The notes below the pieces were generated by a model that saw only the letters and a list, made by a program, of their open reading frames with translations, did no database searches and was not told the DNA's origin. This document shows, piece after piece, positions 61,006 to 64,000 of a DNA stretch of 64,000 nt. The position numbers and the translations under genes are program-made. Each line of letters begins with the position of its first letter. Within the stretch, counting starts at the first letter, position 1. This stretch comes from Flavobacteriales bacterium (GTDB lineage Bacteria > Bacteroidota > Bacteroidia > Flavobacteriales_F > PHOS-HE28), in contig JADJKO010000001.1 of assembly GCA_016705955.1 (NCBI GenBank), positions 124,001 through 188,000 of the forward strand, read 5' to 3'.

Positions 61006-63093
61006 GTGACCGCGAACACATTCCGTCCCCTTCCGTTATTGGCTCTGCTGATCCTGTTCCTTTCAGGACCCGGGGAGGCCAAGGCGATCATGCTTGATCC
61101 GCCTGCACCAAGGTGTGCCTCAGTGAACGTCAGCGGTGATGTGACGCTGACGTGGTCCATTCCACTGGATCCCGGTGGGGATTTCTCCCTGTATGAGATC
61201 TGGGGATCGAATGATGCCGCCGGGCCCTTCGTGCTGATCGCCACAGTTCCGGTCTATGGTCAGGTGAATTTTCTTCACCTCGGCGCTGGCGCGAATGGTG
61301 GCCCGCTGTTCTACTACATGACCACCGTGTCCACGGGGCCGCCGCCGAACACCTCCTTGCCGAGCGATACCATCGCCACCATCTTCCTTCAGGTGAACCA
61401 GAGTACTCCTTTGGGGAATGCGGATCTGTCATGGAACGCTCCGGGGCTTGCATCAACAGCGCTACCGGACTTCACCATCTGGCTGGAGTATCCTATAGGC
61501 ACATGGTCCCAGATCGCCACGGTACCCAGCACGACCTTCAGCTACGCTTGGCCGGTAAGTGTTTGCGAGGATTCGCTGACCTTCCGTGTGGGCATCGGGG
61601 ATGGATTGGGCTGCACCTCATACAGCAGTAGGGATGGCGCGATCTTCAATGATGTGACACCGCCTTCGGTACCCGTGCTGGTCTCGGTGAGTGTGGATCC
61701 GATCACGGGGCTTTCAACGGTCACATGGTCCCAAAGCCCCGATCCGGATACGGGCGGGTATTACATCGTCTGGAATGGTCCGGCAGGTGGTGTGGTGGTA
61801 GGGACGGTCATGGGGCAAGGCACCACCTCATTCAGTTGGCCGGACAGTACACCTAACACAGGTCCGGAGTCCTTTACTGTTGCGGCATTCGATACGTGCT
61901 GGACCGGCAGTCCTCCAAGCGCGAACACGAGTGGTACGGGTCTTTCTCACACCACTGTTTTCGCCTCGACGAACTACGATCGTTGCGCATCCATCGTCCA
62001 TGTGAACTGGACAGGATACATCGGCTGGGCGCCGCAGAATTATGAAGTCTCTGTGAGCATGGATGGTGGACCGTTGGCACTCTTGGCCAATGTGGATGGC
62101 GCGGTACACGTTTTCTCCCACCAGGCTCAACCCGACCACAACTATTGCTACGTCATCCGCGCGGTACTCGGACCAGGACTAGCCACTTCGCTTTCCAACG
62201 AGACCTGCCGATTCACGGACTACCCGCCTCTTCCGCAAGGGAATTATCTGCGGAATGTGACTGTCCTCGGACCCTCCTCGATCCTCGTCGTGGATAGTGT
62301 GGATCAATCCGCGGAAGTAGGTGGTTATTGGATCGAGCGTTCGGCGAACGGGAATGCTTACAACACCGTGGCATCATTCCCCGGAACCGCTGGGCCGGTG
62401 ATCGACTTCACGGATAACAACGTGCGTCCTTCGGATACCGGTTACAGGTATCGGGTCCAAGTGGGCGATAGTTGCGGCAATCCGGCCTTCACGAGCAACA
62501 TCGGCGCGAACATCGTTCTCCGCGCGACACCTGATCTGGCCGGTCTCACGCATCTCAATTGGAACGGTTACATCGAATGGGCGGGGACTGTCGTCGGGTA
62601 CAACATTTACCGCAGTGTCGCGGACGGTGCGTTTGAACTGATCACGACCGTTCCTCCGGATCCTTGGTCCTATACCGATGATGTGAATGCATTCGTCTCG
62701 CTGACCGGGCGGTTCTGTTACTATGTGGAAGCGATCGAAGGAGCGAACCCTTCAGGGATCAATGCGATCTCCACGAGCAACGTGGCATGCGCCGTCCAAC
62801 AGGACCTGGTCTTCATTCCCAATGCGTTCATCATTGGTAGTTCCATTGCTGAGAACCAGACCTTCAAACCGGTGTTGGGCTTCGTTGATGTGACCGAATA
62901 CCGCTTCCTTATCATCAACCGCTGGAACCAAGTGATCTGGGAAACGGAGGATCCTGATGAAGCATGGACCGGTGTGGTGGGCAGCCAAGTGGTGCCCATC
63001 GGCATCTATGCGTACTACTGTGCGGTGAGAAGCGGGACCGGGAAACTCGTGGAGAAACGGGGCACGGTCATGTTGCTTACGGCCGAGGATTGA
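61006..63093 (+). CDS. Secreted fibronectin-type repeat protein with T9SS type B-like sorting domain
   Basis: A 695-aa protein starting at GTG 61006, the only start near the signal peptide (PLPLLALLILFLSGPGEAKA). The body has repeated units of ~100 aa with fibronectin-type patterns: VTLTWSIPLDPGGDFSLYEIW, ADLSWNAPGLA, LSTVTWSQSPDPDTGGYYIVW and LTHLNWNGYIEWAGTVVGYN. The end resembles a gliding-associated sorting domain (VFIPNAFIIGSS, YRFLIINRWNQVIWETE, PIGIYAYYCAV), although the usual FTPNGDG motif is changed to FIIGSS. It is probably a surface protein; the ligand is unknown. Confidence 0.85.
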   Translation: MTANTFRPLPLLALLILFLSGPGEAKAIMLDPPAPRCASVNVSGDVTLTWSIPLDPGGDFSLYEIWGSNDAAGPFVLIATVPVYGQVNFLHLGAGANGGPLFYYMTTVSTGPPPNTSLPSDTIATIFLQVNQSTPLGNADLSWNAPGLASTALPDFTIWLEYPIGTWSQIATVPSTTFSYAWPVSVCEDSLTFRVGIGDGLGCTSYSSRDGAIFNDVTPPSVPVLVSVSVDPITGLSTVTWSQSPDPDTGGYYIVWNGPAGGVVVGTVMGQGTTSFSWPDSTPNTGPESFTVAAFDTCWTGSPPSANTSGTGLSHTTVFASTNYDRCASIVHVNWTGYIGWAPQNYEVSVSMDGGPLALLANVDGAVHVFSHQAQPDHNYCYVIRAVLGPGLATSLSNETCRFTDYPPLPQGNYLRNVTVLGPSSILVVDSVDQSAEVGGYWIERSANGNAYNTVASFPGTAGPVIDFTDNNVRPSDTGYRYRVQVGDSCGNPAFTSNIGANIVLRATPDLAGLTHLNWNGYIEWAGTVVGYNIYRSVADGAFELITTVPPDPWSYTDDVNAFVSLTGRFCYYVEAIEGANPSGINAISTSNVACAVQQDLVFIPNAFIIGSSIAENQTFKPVLGFVDVTEYRFLIINRWNQVIWETEDPDEAWTGVVGSQVVPIGIYAYYCAVRSGTGKLVEKRGTVMLLTAED

Positions 63094-63114
63094 TCCGGTC
63101 TTCGTTCTCGTGCC

Positions 63115-63122
63115 TACTTTTG
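63115..63122 (+). promoter_or_regulatory. -7 element of guaB, possibly for a leaderless message
   Basis: TACTTTTG matches TAnnTTTG perfectly and ends three bases before the guaB ATG, so transcription would start at or near the start codon. Confidence 0.5.
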
Positions 63123-63125
63123 TGC

Positions 63126-64000
63126 ATGGAACGATCCACTACTGCCTCCCCAAGGAAGGCCGCCGCTGCGGTTCCGGCGAACGGGCTAGCACCTTCTGAC
63201 AAGTTCGTAGGCGAAGGACTCACATACGATGATGTGCTATTGGTACCCGCATACAGCGAGGTGCTCCCGCGCGAAGTGGATGTGCGCTCACGGTTCTCGC
63301 GCAACATCGTGCTCAACGTACCCATTGTGTCCGCTGCGATGGATACGGTGACCAGTGCGGACCTCGCCATCGCCATCGCCCAACAAGGGGGGATCGGTGT
63401 GATCCACAAGAACCAATCGGTGATCGAACAGGCTGCGGAGGTCCGACGGGTGAAGCGGAGTGAAAGCGGGATGATCCTCGACCCGGTGAAATTGGATCGT
63501 GAAGCCACGGTCGGGGATGCGAAGCGCCTGATGGCCGAGAACAAGATCGGTGGGATCCCGGTCGTTGATGCGAAAGGCTTTCTTGTCGGTATCCTCACCA
63601 ACCGCGACCTGCGTTTCGAGAAGAAAATGGCGCGCCCGGTCATCGAGGTAATGACGAGCACCAACATCATCACGGCCAAGCCCGACACCACCATGGCGCA
63701 GGCCGAGGTGATCCTGCAAGACCACAAGATCGAGAAGCTGCCGGTGGTGGACCCCAACGGAAAGCTCGTCGGCCTGATCACATACAAGGACATCATCAAA
63801 CTGAAAGAACGGCCGAACGCCTGCAAGGACAGGATCGGACGTTTGCGCGTGGCTGCGGCCATCGGCGTTACCGCGGACACTATGGAACGTGCGAAGGCCT
63901 TGGTGGATGCAGGCGTTGACGCCCTTGTCCTGGATACCGCGCACGGACATACGAAAGGTGTGATCGATATGGTGCGGAAGGTGAAGGCAGCATTTCCACA
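63126..64000 (+). CDS. guaB: IMP dehydrogenase, N-terminal part (runs off the window)
   Basis: The first ~291 codons of GuaB, which oxidises IMP to XMP in guanine nucleotide synthesis. Landmarks are EGLTYDDVLLVPAYSEVLP, IVSAAMDTVTSADLAIAIA, two CBS domains between ~110 and 220 (GGIPVVDAKGFLVGILTNRD and EKLPVVDPNGKLVGLITYKD), and then the barrel resumes with VDALVLDTAHGH. The catalytic-Cys loop lies beyond the window. An Ala-rich, basic leader of ~25 residues precedes the conserved core. Confidence 0.95.
   Translation, partial: MERSTTASPRKAAAAVPANGLAPSDKFVGEGLTYDDVLLVPAYSEVLPREVDVRSRFSRNIVLNVPIVSAAMDTVTSADLAIAIAQQGGIGVIHKNQSVIEQAAEVRRVKRSESGMILDPVKLDREATVGDAKRLMAENKIGGIPVVDAKGFLVGILTNRDLRFEKKMARPVIEVMTSTNIITAKPDTTMAQAEVILQDHKIEKLPVVDPNGKLVGLITYKDIIKLKERPNACKDRIGRLRVAAAIGVTADTMERAKALVDAGVDALVLDTAHGHTKGVIDMVRKVKAAFP

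Overview
The window is about 64 kb of moderately GC-rich, gene-dense DNA from a member of the Bacteroidota, most likely a Flavobacteriales-type environmental genome. Three kinds of evidence support this. Several predicted secreted proteins end in type IX secretion (T9SS) sorting domains, both the type A form and the type B gliding-motility-associated form. The promoters recognisable upstream of genes follow the Bacteroidota pattern TTG-N(18-19)-TAnnTTTG rather than sigma70. Several lineage-typical families are present (DUF6089 barrel, START-like domain protein, THX, two-domain LptF/G, CotH). No phage, transposase, CRISPR array or rRNA operon was seen.

Layout. 1-6.4 kb: the end of tamB, then a compact minus-strand operon (START-like protein with a basic tail, LptF/G permease, two glycosyltransferases, ribBA). 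6.4-10.4 kb: a CAT-anticodon tRNA, then a plus-strand run (NTF2-like lipoprotein, rhomboid protease, heptose-bisphosphatase-like HAD, class IV aminotransferase), yqgE, and a pdxH interrupted by an in-frame amber codon. 10.4-15.6 kb: THX-like protein, trmH-type methylase, HU, fmt, 3-methyladenine glycosylase, recQ. 15.7-22.9 kb: ilvE, J-domain membrane protein, carboxypeptidase-regulatory-domain protein, ABC exporter, spermidine-synthase-like protein, cbpA/cbpM chaperone pair, Smr protein. 22.9-24.7 kb: a HipBA toxin-antitoxin pair with an AT-rich control region. 24.9-29.0 kb: a single-ORF methylmalonyl-CoA mutase in which the small and large subunits are fused, plus a secreted protein behind it. 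29-35 kb: secreted CotH protein, SlyD, DivIC-like protein, phosphodiesterase, truA, second ABC exporter. 35.2-42.9 kb: two giant tandem paralogous T9SS surface proteins with PKD repeats, then uvrA.

45.8-58.8 kb is a surface-polysaccharide-type locus: two SDR sugar-nucleotide enzymes, a GT4 glycosyltransferase, a small membrane protein, two CotH-family kinase-like proteins (one membrane-anchored and fused to a probable parallel beta-helix), an O-antigen-ligase/Wzy-like protein, a secreted metallophosphoesterase-like protein and an asparagine-synthase-type amidotransferase. The pairing of CotH kinases with a phosphoesterase around a polymerase/ligase is the best candidate for an under-described system. 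The window closes with a DUF6089 barrel, a nitronate-monooxygenase-like enzyme, another T9SS surface protein and the start of guaB, whose promoter lies almost on its start codon.

Three genes are broken in this sequence (pdxH by a stop, a GT4 and a CotH gene by frameshifts), and a fourth, a glycosyltransferase, runs 233 bp out of frame into ribBA. These may be true lesions or consensus errors in a metagenome or long-read assembly. All functions below are inferred from sequence motifs and context; nothing was searched against databases.
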